Positions 7,109 through 12,190 of a stretch of 12,190 nucleotides of DNA are shown here, piece by piece. Numbering within the stretch: position 1 is the first letter of the stretch; the number at the start of each line of letters is the position of its first letter. The DNA is from an uncultured Arenimonas sp. (GTDB lineage Bacteria > Pseudomonadota > Gammaproteobacteria > Xanthomonadales > Xanthomonadaceae), in the NCBI GenBank assembly GCA_946480565.1, contig CAMLKR010000058.1, positions 1-12,190 on the forward strand. Reading direction: 5' to 3'. A program made the position numbers and the translations under genes. The notes beneath the pieces are model-generated. The model had not been told where the DNA came from, searched no databases, and saw only the letters and a program-made list of their open reading frames with translations.

Positions 7109-8230
7109 ATGGACGAGCAGGACTTCGCCGCGCTGGCCCAGCCCGGCATCCGTGGCCTGCGGGCCTACGACCCGGGCCTGGACCTGGTCGCGCTGCGGCG
7201 CCAGGCCGGCGGGCAGGGCCTGGTCGAGCTGGGCTCCAACGAAAACAGCCACGGCCCCAGCCCCGCCGCGCGCGCGGCGATGATGGCCAGCCTCGGCAGC
7301 CTCCACCGCTACCCCGATCCGCTGGGCGGCGACCTCAAGCGCGCGCTCGCCGCGCGGCACGGGCTGGCGGTCGAGCGTTTCCTGCTTGGCAACGGTTCGC
7401 ACGAGCTGCTTATGATGCTGGCCCAGGTGTTCGCCGGGCCGGGGCAGGAAGTGGTGGCCTCGCGTCATGGCTTCGCCGTCTACGCACTGGCAGCGCAGGC
7501 CGCCGGCGCTCCGCTGCGCCTGGCCGAGCCCTTGCCGGTGGACCACGCCATGCCGCGCGGCCACGACCTGGCCGCCCTTGCCGCGGCCGTGGGTCCTGCG
7601 ACCCGGCTGGTCTACCTGGCGAACCCGAACAACCCGACCGGCACCTGGTTCCCGACCGCGGACCTGGCGGCCTTCCTGGCCCGGATTCCGTCGCAGGTGC
7701 TGGTGGTGGTGGACGAGGCCTATCTCGAGTACGTGACCGATCCGGCCCTGGTGTCCGCGGCCGGCCTGCTGGATGCGCACCCCAACCTGGTGGTCACCCG
7801 CACGTTCTCGAAGGCCTACGGACTGGCCGGACTGCGCGTGGGCTACCTGATGGCGGCGCCGGGCCTGGTGGCGGTGATGGAGCGCCTGCGCGAGTCCTTC
7901 AACGTCAACGGCCCCGGCCTGGCCGCCTGCGAGGCGGCGCTGGGAGACGAGGCGCACCTGGCGCGGGTGCGCCGGGACAACGCGGCCGAACGCGAAGCCC
8001 TGGCCGACGCGCTGCAGGCCCGCGAGCTGGGGGTCGCGCCTTCGCAGACCAACTTCCTGCTGGTGGATTTCGGCCGCGACGCGGCCCCGGTCGAAGCCGG
8101 CCTGGTCGCACGTGGCGTGGTGCCGCGGCCGATGGGCGGCTATGGGTTGCCGACCTGCCTGCGCCTCACCATCGGTACCCGCGACGAGAACCGCCGCCTG
8201 CTGCAGGCCCTGGACGAGGTGCTGGCGTGA
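7109..8230 (+). CDS. hisC: HisC-family aminotransferase (histidinol-phosphate / aromatic aminotransferase, hisC2-like)
   Basis: A 373-residue PLP aminotransferase of the HisC branch. Visible motifs: LGSNENSHGPS (41-51), RYPDPLGGDLK (67-77), NGSHELL (95-101), NPNNPTGTW (172-180), VVDEAYLEY (200-208) with Asp202, RTFSKAYGLAGLRVGY (231-246) with the PLP lysine Lys235, and a C-terminal LRLTIGT holding the expected substrate arginine. Start: ATG one base after the pheA stop. In related gammaproteobacterial blocks the copy at this place is known as hisC2/hisHb and is thought to serve aromatic amino acids (phenylpyruvate and hydroxyphenylpyruvate), sometimes with histidinol phosphate as well. Its place between pheA and aroA supports a phenylalanine/tyrosine role here, but sequence alone does not separate the two substrates. 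Whether a second hisC sits in a his operon elsewhere is unknown from this window. Confidence 0.92.
   Translation: MDEQDFAALAQPGIRGLRAYDPGLDLVALRRQAGGQGLVELGSNENSHGPSPAARAAMMASLGSLHRYPDPLGGDLKRALAARHGLAVERFLLGNGSHELLMMLAQVFAGPGQEVVASRHGFAVYALAAQAAGAPLRLAEPLPVDHAMPRGHDLAALAAAVGPATRLVYLANPNNPTGTWFPTADLAAFLARIPSQVLVVVDEAYLEYVTDPALVSAAGLLDAHPNLVVTRTFSKAYGLAGLRVGYLMAAPGLVAVMERLRESFNVNGPGLAACEAALGDEAHLARVRRDNAAEREALADALQARELGVAPSQTNFLLVDFGRDAAPVEAGLVARGVVPRPMGGYGLPTCLRLTIGTRDENRRLLQALDEVLA
8216..8219 (+). promoter_or_regulatory. Ribosome binding site of aroA inside the hisC 3' end
   Basis: GAGG lies seven bases before the GTG start at 8227. It supports this start, where GTGA overlaps the hisC stop codon by four bases, a usual sign of translational coupling. 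Confidence 0.6.
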
Positions 8231-9537
8231 GCGGCCTGCGCCTGGACTGGCTGGCCGGACCCGGCGCGCCGCTGCGCGGCGACGTGGACGTGCCGGGCGA
8301 CAAGTCGGTCTCGCACCGGGCCATCATGCTGGCCGCGCTGGCCGAGGGACGCAGCCGCATCACCGGTTTCCTGGAGGGCGAGGACACGCGGGCAACCGCG
8401 GCGATCTTCCAGCGGCTGGGCGTGGTGATCGAGGCCGAGGGCGCCGAGCGGATCGTGCACGGCGTCGGGCTGCATGGCCTGAAACCGGCGTCGGGACCGC
8501 TGGACTGCGGCAACGCCGGCACCGGGATGCGCCTGCTGGCCGGGCTGCTGGCCGGCCAGGGGTTTGACACCGAGCTGGTGGGCGATGCCTCGCTGTCGAA
8601 GCGGCCGATGGGCCGGGTGATCGATCCGCTGCGGCGCATGGGCGCCCGCATCGATGCCCGGGAAGGCGGTCTTCCGCCCTTGAGGATCCACGGCAACAAT
8701 GAACTCCAAGGTATTGATTTTGAAACACCCATAGCCAGCGCCCAGGTCAAGTCCGCGGTCCTGCTGGCCGGGCTTTATGCGCGGGGCGAGACCCGGGTGC
8801 GGGAACCGCATCCCACCCGCGACTACACCGAACGCATGCTCGCGGCCTTCGGCTGGCCCATCGAGTTCGGGCCCGGCTGGGCGCGGCTCACGGGCGGCCA
8901 CCGGCTGCGGGCGGTGGACGTGGACGTGCCGGCCGACTTTTCATCGGCGGCGTTTTTCCTGGTCGCGGCCTCGGTGATCCCCGGCTCCGACCTGCGGCTG
9001 CGCCGGGTCGGCATGAACCCGCGTCGTACCGGCCTGCTGGCCGCGCTGCGCCTGATGGGCGCCGACATCCTCGAGGAGAACCCGGGCGAGCAGGGCGGCG
9101 AACCGGTGGCCGACCTGCGCGTGCGCCACGCCCCGCTGCGCGGCGTCGCCATTCCCGAGGCCCTGGTGCCGGACATGATCGACGAATTCCCGGCCCTGTT
9201 TGCCGCCGCGGCCCTGGCCGAGGGGCGCACCGTGGTCCGCGGCGCGGCCGAGCTGCGGGTCAAGGAGTCCGACCGGATCACGGTGATGGCGGCCGGCCTG
9301 CGTTCCCTCGGCGGCCGGATCGAGGAAACCCCCGACGGCGCGGTGATCGACGGCGGCCGCCTGCGCGGCGGCGAGGCCGACAGCCACGGCGACCACCGGA
9401 TCGCGATGAGCCTCGCCATCGCCGCCCAGCGCGCCGATGGCGAGGTCCGCATCGGCGACTGCGCCAACGTCGCCACCTCCTTTCCCGGCTTCATCGAACT
9501 GGCCCGGTCCGCCGGCTTCGGCCTGCGGCCGGCCTGA
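8227..9537 (+). CDS. aroA: 3-phosphoshikimate 1-carboxyvinyltransferase (EPSP synthase), class II-like
   Basis: AroA joins shikimate-3-phosphate and phosphoenolpyruvate to give EPSP, the precursor of chorismate; it acts in the cytosol. The 436-residue length is normal. Motifs: [17 protein letters not shown] (22-38, with Lys26), [17 protein letters not shown] (94-110), [18 protein letters not shown] (122-139), [16 protein letters not shown] (168-183), [16 protein letters not shown] (314-329, with Asp319) and LRVKESDR (343-350, with Glu347). The KRPMGRV signature and Leu103, where class I enzymes have proline, place it with class II (CP4/Bacillus-like) enzymes. However, the residue matching E. 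coli Gly96 is Gly98, not the alanine of CP4. Starts with GTG overlapping the hisC stop. Codons 158-169 form an unusual AT-rich run with CAA, GGT, ATT, TTT, ACA and ATA. Confidence 0.97.
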   Translation: MSGLRLDWLAGPGAPLRGDVDVPGDKSVSHRAIMLAALAEGRSRITGFLEGEDTRATAAIFQRLGVVIEAEGAERIVHGVGLHGLKPASGPLDCGNAGTGMRLLAGLLAGQGFDTELVGDASLSKRPMGRVIDPLRRMGARIDAREGGLPPLRIHGNNELQGIDFETPIASAQVKSAVLLAGLYARGETRVREPHPTRDYTERMLAAFGWPIEFGPGWARLTGGHRLRAVDVDVPADFSSAAFFLVAASVIPGSDLRLRRVGMNPRRTGLLAALRLMGADILEENPGEQGGEPVADLRVRHAPLRGVAIPEALVPDMIDEFPALFAAAALAEGRTVVRGAAELRVKESDRITVMAAGLRSLGGRIEETPDGAVIDGGRLRGGEADSHGDHRIAMSLAIAAQRADGEVRIGDCANVATSFPGFIELARSAGFGLRPA

Positions 9538-9546
9538 CGCATCGTC

Positions 9547-9552
9547 TAGAAT
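9547..9552 (+). promoter_or_regulatory. Putative -10 element giving a leaderless cmk transcript
   Basis: TAGAAT matches the -10 consensus at five of six positions and ends eight bases before the cmk ATG at 9561. Transcription would start at about 9559-9561, that is at the start codon. The eight bases between are pyrimidine-rich (CCCCGCCC) with no Shine-Dalgarno, which fits leaderless initiation. No good -35 is seen 16-18 bp upstream. Confidence 0.45.
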
Positions 9553-9560
9553 CCCCGCCC

Positions 9561-10253
9561 ATGTCCCGAATCCCCGTCCTGACCATCGATGGCCCCTCCG
9601 GCTCCGGCAAGGGCACCATCAGCCGGGCGGTCGCCGAACGCCTGGGCTGGCACTACCTCGACTCCGGCGCCCTCTACCGCGCCGTCGGCCTGGCCGCCGC
9701 CTGGGAGTCGATCGACCTGAGCGACCCGGAAGCGGTGGCCCAGTGCGCCGCCCGGACCGAAATCCGGTTCGAGACCCAGGGGGCCGGGGAACCGCACGTG
9801 ATCGTGAACGGCAAGGACGCCACCCGCCAGCTGCGGACCGAAACCGCCGGCGCGGCGGCCTCGGCCATCGCCGCCCACCCCCCGGTCCGGGCCGCCCTGG
9901 TCGACCTGCAGCACCGTTTCCGGCGCTCCCCGGGCCTGGTCGCGGACGGCCGGGACATGGGCACGGTCATCTTCCCGGACGCCGCCTACAAGGTCTTCCT
10001 GACCGCCAGCGCCGAGGAAAGGGCGCAAAGGCGCTATAAGCAGTTGAAGGAAAAAGGGGTTTCGGTTAATCTTGCCGGCCTGCTGCACGAAATCGCCGCT
10101 CGCGACGAGCGCGATGCCGGACGTGCCGTGGCGCCCCTGAAACCCGCCGAAGACGCGGTGATCGTGGACTCCACCGGTACGCCCATCACCGAGGTGATCG
10201 AGCGCGTGCTGGCGGTGCTGCCGGAAAAACTCCGTCCGCCCCGCCAGGCGTAA
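9561..10253 (+). CDS. cmk: Cytidylate (CMP/dCMP) kinase
   Basis: Cmk phosphorylates CMP and dCMP with ATP in the cytosol, recycling cytidine nucleotides from RNA turnover and lipid synthesis. The 230 residues match the E. coli enzyme (227). Features: the P-loop GPSGSGKGT (11-19), LDSGALYRA (33-41), [10 protein letters not shown] (83-92), [15 protein letters not shown] (127-141, including Asp129 and Arg131), [10 protein letters not shown] (150-159), KEKGVSVN (163-170), [13 protein letters not shown] (181-193) and VDSTGTPI (202-209). It lies 23 bp after aroA and has no Shine-Dalgarno, only a -10-like TAGAAT directly upstream. Codons 156-171 form a low-GC island holding a possible internal promoter. 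The cmk-rpsA pairing is widely conserved in gammaproteobacteria. Confidence 0.97.
   Translation: MSRIPVLTIDGPSGSGKGTISRAVAERLGWHYLDSGALYRAVGLAAAWESIDLSDPEAVAQCAARTEIRFETQGAGEPHVIVNGKDATRQLRTETAGAAASAIAAHPPVRAALVDLQHRFRRSPGLVADGRDMGTVIFPDAAYKVFLTASAEERAQRRYKQLKEKGVSVNLAGLLHEIAARDERDAGRAVAPLKPAEDAVIVDSTGTPITEVIERVLAVLPEKLRPPRQA
10044..10072 (+). promoter_or_regulatory. Candidate internal promoter for rpsA within cmk
   Basis: TTGAAG (10044-10049), a 17 bp spacer and TAATCT (10067-10072) resemble a sigma-70 promoter: four of six at -35 and three of six at -10. It sits in the most AT-rich stretch of cmk, 23 A/T in the 40 bases from 10031 to 10070, amid sequence near 70% GC. It would give an rpsA leader of about 330 bases. 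The -10 match is modest, so this is tentative. Confidence 0.28.
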
Positions 10254-10311
10254 TCCCATCCCGGAGCATCCCGCCCCGAACGGGCGCGGCTTCTGAAGCA
10301 GGAATCCGGTC

Positions 10312-10330
10312 CCGCGCCACGATGGCGCGG
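10312..10330 (+). repeat. Perfect 8 bp inverted repeat (hairpin) in the rpsA leader
   Basis: CCGCGCCA (10312-10319) and TGGCGCGG (10323-10330) flank a three-base CGA loop. A second pairing, GGAAT (10301-10305) with ATTCC (10338-10342), could extend it across an internal loop. The bases after the stem (AATTTCC) are not a U-tract, so it is a poor intrinsic terminator for cmk and is more likely a leader structure. Confidence 0.6.
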
Positions 10331-10364
10331 AATTTCCATTCCACGCGCGCAAGCGCCTACAGGT

Positions 10365-10387
10365 GGGCCGCAGCCGAGCTGCGTCCC
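10365..10387 (+). repeat. Hairpin just upstream of the rpsA start
   Basis: GGG-C-CGCAG pairs with CTGCG-T-CCC around a five-base CCGAG loop, giving eight pairs and one C/T mismatch. It ends 24 bases before the ATG, so the initiation region itself stays open. This position resembles the hairpin nearest the start codon in the E. coli rpsA leader; that comparison is from memory of the family, not an alignment. Confidence 0.5.
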
Positions 10388-10411
10388 GTGTGTCCAACCG
10401 AGACTCCAACA

Positions 10412-12094
10412 ATGACTGAATCTTTCGCTGAACTGTTCGAACAGAGCCAGACCGCGCTCAACAAGCTCAAGCCGGGCGCGATCGTCTCCGGCACCGTGGT
10501 CGAGGTGCGTTCCGACGTCGTCGTGATCAACGCCGGCCTGAAGTCGGAGGGCATCATCCCGATCGAACAGTTCCGTAACGAAGCCGGCGAGCTCGAAGTC
10601 GCCGTCGGCGACACCGTCAAGGTCGCCCTCGAGTACCTCGAGAACGGCTTCGGCGAGACCGTGCTGTCGCGCGAGAAGGCCAAGCGCGCCATGGTGTGGG
10701 ACGAACTCGAGGCTTCCATGGAAGCCGGCGAGATCGTCACCGGCCGCATCAGCGGCAAGGTCAAGGGCGGCTTCACCGTCGACATCCGCGACGTCCGCGC
10801 GTTCCTGCCGGGTTCGCTGGTCGACGTGCGTCCGGTCCGCGACCCGGGCTACCTCGAGGGCAAGGAACTCGAGTTCAAGATCATCAAGCTCGACCGCAAG
10901 CGCAACAACGTCGTCGTCTCCCGCCGCGCGGTGGTCGAGTCCGAGTCGAGCGTCGAGCGCGAGCAGCTGATGGAGCGCCTGCAGGAAGGCGCCGTCATCA
11001 AGGGCGTGGTCAAGAACCTCACCGACTACGGCGCGTTCGTGGACCTGGGCGGCATCGACGGCCTGCTGCACATCACCGACATGGCCTGGAAGCGCGTGCG
11101 CCATCCGTCCGAAGTCGTGGAAGTCGGCCAGGAGCTGGACGTCCGCGTGCTGAAGTACGACCGTGAGCGCAACCGCGTCTCGCTGGGCCTGAAGCAGCTG
11201 GGCGAGGATCCGTGGGACAACATCGCCCGCCGCTACCCGGCCAACAGCCGCGTGTTCGGCAAGGTCTCCAACGTCACCGATTACGGCGCGTTCGTCGAGA
11301 TCGAGCCGGGCGTCGAAGGCCTGGTGCACGTGTCCGAGATGGACTGGACCAACAAGAACGTCAACCCGTCCAAGGTCGTGCAGGTCGGTGACGAGGTCGA
11401 AGTGATGGTGCTGGACGTGGACGAAGAGCGTCGCCGCATCTCGCTGGGCATGAAGCAGGTCGCCGCCAACCCGTGGGAGACCTTCGCGGCCACCCACAAG
11501 AAGAACGACAAGGTGTCCGGCCAGATCAAGTCGATCACCGACTTCGGCATCTTCATCGGCCTGGACGGCGGCATCGACGGCCTGGTGCACCTGTCCGACA
11601 TCTCCTGGAACACCACCGGCGAAGACGTGGTCCGCAACTTCAAGAAGGGCGACACCCTGGAAGCCGTCGTGCTGGCCGTGGACCCGGAGCGCGAGCGCAT
11701 CTCGCTCGGCGTCAAGCAGCTTGAGCAGGATCCGGTCGGCCAGTACATGGCCACCACCCAGAAGGGCACCATCGTCACCGGCACCGTGAAGGAAGTGGAC
11801 GCCAAGGGCGCCACCATCGAGCTCGACGGCGGCATCGAGGGCTACATCCGCGCCAACGACATCGCCAAGGAGCGGGTCGAGGACGCGACGCAGTACCTCA
11901 AGGTCGGCGACAAGGTCGAAGCCAAGTTCACCGGCATGGACCGCAAGGGCCGCGTCATGCAGCTCTCGATCCGCGCCAAGGACGAGGCCGAGCTGCAGGA
12001 GAACCTGGCGGAGGTCAACAAGTCCTTCGACGCGTCCTCCGGCACCACCAAGCTGGGCGCGCTGCTGCGCGAGCAGCTGAACAAGGGCGAATAA
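10412..12094 (+). CDS. rpsA: 30S ribosomal protein S1
   Basis: S1 binds mRNA on the 30S subunit, unfolds structured leaders and helps initiation where Shine-Dalgarno pairing is weak. The 560 residues (E. coli 557) hold six S1 (OB-fold) repeats at about 21-87, 105-172, 192-262, 277-347, 364-434 and 451-521. The first two, which in the family hold S1 on the ribosome, are more divergent. Repeats 3-5 carry the classic [25 protein letters not shown] and [13 protein letters not shown]. Identity to E. coli S1 is very high, for example [15 protein letters not shown] and [13 protein letters not shown] 10412 is chosen because [11 protein letters not shown] matches the conserved N-terminus. An in-frame ATG at 10322 would add 30 residues unlike any S1. 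Codon choice shifts to GTC, ATC, GAA and CGT/CGC, as expected for a highly expressed gene. Confidence 0.98.
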   Translation: MTESFAELFEQSQTALNKLKPGAIVSGTVVEVRSDVVVINAGLKSEGIIPIEQFRNEAGELEVAVGDTVKVALEYLENGFGETVLSREKAKRAMVWDELEASMEAGEIVTGRISGKVKGGFTVDIRDVRAFLPGSLVDVRPVRDPGYLEGKELEFKIIKLDRKRNNVVVSRRAVVESESSVEREQLMERLQEGAVIKGVVKNLTDYGAFVDLGGIDGLLHITDMAWKRVRHPSEVVEVGQELDVRVLKYDRERNRVSLGLKQLGEDPWDNIARRYPANSRVFGKVSNVTDYGAFVEIEPGVEGLVHVSEMDWTNKNVNPSKVVQVGDEVEVMVLDVDEERRRISLGMKQVAANPWETFAATHKKNDKVSGQIKSITDFGIFIGLDGGIDGLVHLSDISWNTTGEDVVRNFKKGDTLEAVVLAVDPERERISLGVKQLEQDPVGQYMATTQKGTIVTGTVKEVDAKGATIELDGGIEGYIRANDIAKERVEDATQYLKVGDKVEAKFTGMDRKGRVMQLSIRAKDEAELQENLAEVNKSFDASSGTTKLGALLREQLNKGE

Positions 12095-12110
12095 TCGCTG
12101 CACCGGCGTC

Positions 12111-12137
12111 GGGGGGCCGGGGGGGCCCCGGCCCCCC
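12111..12137 (+). terminator. G/C-only inverted repeat after rpsA, possible terminator in doubtful sequence
   Basis: Perfect 12 bp arms (12111-12122 and 12126-12137) flank a GGG loop, 16 bases after the rpsA stop codon. The place fits an intrinsic terminator, but no T-run follows: it continues with more C (16 in all, 12132-12147), one G and eight A (12149-12156). The stretch is so simple in composition that base-calling error at a contig end is likely, so the true terminator sequence may differ. Confidence 0.3.
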
Positions 12138-12190
12138 CCCCCCCCCCGAAAAAAAACCCCGGGCGGCCCCCCGAGTACCACGCCCCACAC

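Larger units (their letters stand above)
10254..10411 (+). promoter_or_regulatory. Structured rpsA leader, likely S1 autoregulation region without a clear Shine-Dalgarno
   Basis: The 158 bp between cmk and rpsA hold four possible hairpins: 10272-10286 (5 bp stem), 10312-10330 (8 bp perfect stem), 10345-10356 (GCGC stem with a GCAA tetraloop) and 10365-10387 (8 bp, one mismatch). The 24 bases before the ATG are unstructured by eye and lack a normal Shine-Dalgarno; the nearest is GAG nine bases away. In E. coli the rpsA leader is known to fold into successive hairpins, lack a canonical Shine-Dalgarno and be repressed by free S1. The same logic is inferred here from architecture only. No clear promoter was found within it. 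Confidence 0.5.

Noticed and set aside
4693..7149. 818-codon minus-strand open frame opposite serC and pheA
   Set aside because: It runs across two well-supported genes and their junction, and its translation shows no domain. It is a GC-rich shadow.
10035..10040. TATAAG in cmk as a -10 element
   Set aside because: It matches five of six, but nothing like a -35 or an extended TG lies upstream; the neighbouring TTGAAG-N17-TAATCT pair was kept as the better candidate.
10312..10340. Intrinsic terminator for cmk
   Set aside because: The hairpin is strong but only three T follow, mixed with A and C. A leader structure of rpsA is the better reading.
11000..11960. Repeated DNA in rpsA as a possible tandem repeat element
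   Set aside because: The similarity between blocks is at protein level and reflects the six S1 domains; no recent DNA duplication is evident.
10034..12190. 718-codon minus-strand open frame opposite rpsA, reaching the window end
   Set aside because: S1 on the plus strand is certain. The repeated Leu/Ala/Asp/Val pattern of the antisense frame simply mirrors the six S1 repeats.

Overview
The window is a GC-rich stretch (roughly 70% GC by eye) of a gammaproteobacterial chromosome. The best guess for its source is the Xanthomonadaceae/Lysobacteraceae (Lysobacter- or Luteimonas-like). This rests on three things: the gene order serC-pheA-hisC-aroA-cmk-rpsA, a ribosomal protein S1 that follows the gammaproteobacterial S1 almost residue by residue, and the style of the MsrP and PheA N-termini. 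The genus assignment is inference.

Layout. Positions 1-1502 (minus strand) hold msrP and the 5' part of msrQ, the periplasmic methionine sulfoxide reductase and its inner-membrane haem partner. The two genes overlap by 10 bp, and msrQ runs off the left edge. A 74 bp divergent spacer separates them from a 1063-residue cytosolic signalling protein on the plus strand (1577-4768), with five PAS domains, a GGDEF domain and an EAL domain. From 4834 to 12094 every gene lies on the plus strand and is tightly packed: serC, pheA (chorismate mutase/prephenate dehydratase/ACT), a hisC-family aminotransferase, aroA (EPSP synthase), cmk (CMP kinase) and rpsA (ribosomal protein S1). Gaps are 3 bp, 1 bp, a 4 bp overlap, 23 bp and 158 bp. 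The last 96 bp are homopolymer-rich and look like a poor contig end over or beside an rpsA terminator.

How the genes fit together. The serC-to-rpsA block is a version of the mixed-function aromatic supraoperon known from gammaproteobacteria. It joins serine/pyridoxal phosphate synthesis, the shikimate and phenylalanine branches and a broad aminotransferase to CMP kinase and ribosomal protein S1. Two things differ from the Pseudomonas-type arrangement: no tyrA lies between hisC and aroA, and the gene just upstream of serC is a c-di-GMP enzyme rather than gyrA.

Control elements visible in the sequence are: a -10-like hexamer and a strong ribosome binding site before the PAS-GGDEF-EAL gene; an extended -10 before serC; a probable leaderless promoter for cmk; a candidate internal promoter in an AT-rich patch of cmk; and a structured rpsA leader without a clear Shine-Dalgarno, as expected for S1 autoregulation. 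No tRNA, rRNA, CRISPR array, insertion sequence or phage gene was seen. Most of the window is conserved core genome. The more unusual points are the alternating PAS array, the predicted Tat-lipoprotein form of MsrP, the cmk/rpsA control region and two low-GC codon islands.
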